The notes beneath the pieces are model-generated. The model was not told where the DNA came from and ran no database searches. It saw only the letters and a list, made by a program, of their open reading frames with translations. DNA of 6,536 bases from Oscillospiraceae bacterium. Lineage in GTDB: Bacteria > Bacillota > Clostridia > Oscillospirales > Acutalibacteraceae. The stretch spans positions 20,012 through 26,547 of the forward strand of contig DNGF01000054.1 in assembly GCA_003486665.1 (NCBI GenBank), written 5' to 3'. The translations under genes and the position numbers were made by a program. Of this stretch, positions 6,343 through 6,536 are shown piece by piece (within the stretch, counting starts at the first letter, position 1; each line of letters begins with the position of its first letter).

Positions 6343-6357
6343 AAGGGACTTGAACCC
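6343..6357 (-). repeat. Inverted copy of the tRNA T-arm
   Basis: AAGGGACTTGAACCC here is the exact reverse complement of T-arm bases 6274-6288. Its first ten bases also pair with 6484-6493 at the start of repeat copy 2, forming a 10-bp inverted repeat around the hairpin block 6353-6483. Confidence 0.9.
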
Positions 6358-6493
6358 GGAGCGGGTCAGAGCGAAAAGAAAACAGTCCGGTGGACTGTTT
6401 TCAGCGAGGAGCGGTGAGCCGGGAACCGTCGCTTGCGACGGTCGGCGAGCCATGAGTATGCAAGGCGGAGCCGCAGCAGACGGCAAGTCCCTT
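6343..6493 (+). other. GC-rich multi-hairpin block, possible structured RNA or small element
   Basis: This non-coding block is enclosed by a 10-bp inverted repeat (6343-6352 with 6484-6493). Inside are ACCCG/CGGGT (6354-6358, 6362-6366); an 11-bp perfect stem with a 3-nt loop (6378-6388 with 6392-6402); ACCGTCGC/GCGACGGT with loop TT (6425-6432, 6435-6442); and short GCGG/CCGC-type stems near 6465-6474. It is clearly more GC-rich than neighbouring intergenic DNA. The minus-strand reading frame across it includes antisense tRNA and is not credible as a gene. It lies after the tRNA terminator, so transcription would need read-through or its own promoter, which I do not see. Function unknown. 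Confidence 0.6.
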
Positions 6494-6536
6494 CTCCTGC
6501 ACCAAAGCAAAAAGAGTCGCAACGGCGGCTCTTTTT
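6484..6536 (+). repeat. Direct repeat copy 2: truncated tRNA-Leu end plus terminator
   Basis: Identical to 6279-6331 and cut by the window edge, so the full repeat may be longer. It carries only the 3' part of the tRNA (half the T-loop, acceptor 3' strand, CCA) and a full terminator hairpin (6514-6531). The sequence upstream has no GCAGGAG acceptor strand, D arm or anticodon arm, so it is not a second tRNA gene. The offset from copy 1 is 205 bp. Confidence 0.95.

Noticed and set aside
6080..6353. Short reading frames over the rsmE/tRNA promoter region on both strands
   Set aside because: They cover two promoters and the tRNA gene and have no recognisable protein features.
6343..6357. Retroelement primer-binding site, because it is complementary to a tRNA
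   Set aside because: It matches the T-arm and not the CCA-terminal bases, and there is no reverse transcriptase nearby.
6343..6493. CRISPR array or integron attC site
   Set aside because: There are no regularly spaced short repeats with unique spacers, no cas or integrase gene in view, and the inverted repeats match the tRNA T-arm rather than attC core sites.
6268..6522. Minus-strand reading frame of 84 codons ending in the window's tRNA, with residues like EKGLEPS
   Set aside because: Its 3' part is antisense to the tRNA-Leu T-arm and acceptor, and the rest crosses the hairpin block. This peptide motif is a known by-product of translating tRNA antisense, and there is no ribosome binding site.

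Overview
The window looks like chromosomal DNA of a low-to-mid GC Gram-positive anaerobe, most likely a Clostridia member near Ruminococcaceae/Oscillospiraceae. This rests on sigma-A-type promoters and AGGAGG-like ribosome binding sites, short U-tailed terminators, AT-rich intergenic DNA beside GC-richer genes, and the gene families. The genus-level placement is inference.

Layout, left to right. Positions 1-95 hold the last codons of a plus-strand gene, ended by a long hairpin terminator (95-151). Positions 150-2550 hold a minus-strand metal-resistance operon: a CzrA/SmtB/CadC-like ArsR-family repressor followed, with an 8-nt overlap, by a Zn/Cd/Pb-type P1B ATPase. The ATPase has a Cys/His/Glu-rich N-terminal tail in place of the usual HMA domain. 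The operon promoter is fully consensus (TTGACA, 17 nt, TATAAT), with a SmtB-type palindrome just after the predicted start of transcription. Metal entering the cell would release the repressor and allow export of the metal.

Positions 2792-3925 hold two plus-strand genes: an unrecognised two-helix membrane protein and a FlaR-like P-loop kinase-family protein. The second ends in a terminator whose loop contains the stop codon. Facing it is a minus-strand operon (3943-6044) of two RNA-modification genes, rsmE (16S rRNA m3U methyltransferase) and an RsmF/NOL1-NOP2-Sun m5C methyltransferase. It is driven by an extended -10 promoter.

Divergent from that operon, a strong promoter reads a tRNA-Leu(CAG) gene with encoded CCA (6213-6299) and its terminator. 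Beyond the terminator lies the most unusual part of the window. A 53-bp perfect second copy of the tRNA 3' end plus terminator starts 205 bp downstream and runs into the window edge. The roughly 150 bp between the copies is GC-rich and packed with hairpins, and it begins with a 15-bp inverted copy of the tRNA T-arm. No protein gene is credible there. I read it as a tRNA-derived, structured repeat unit, possibly the start of a tandem array or a small element inserted at a tRNA 3' end. Its function cannot be told from this window.
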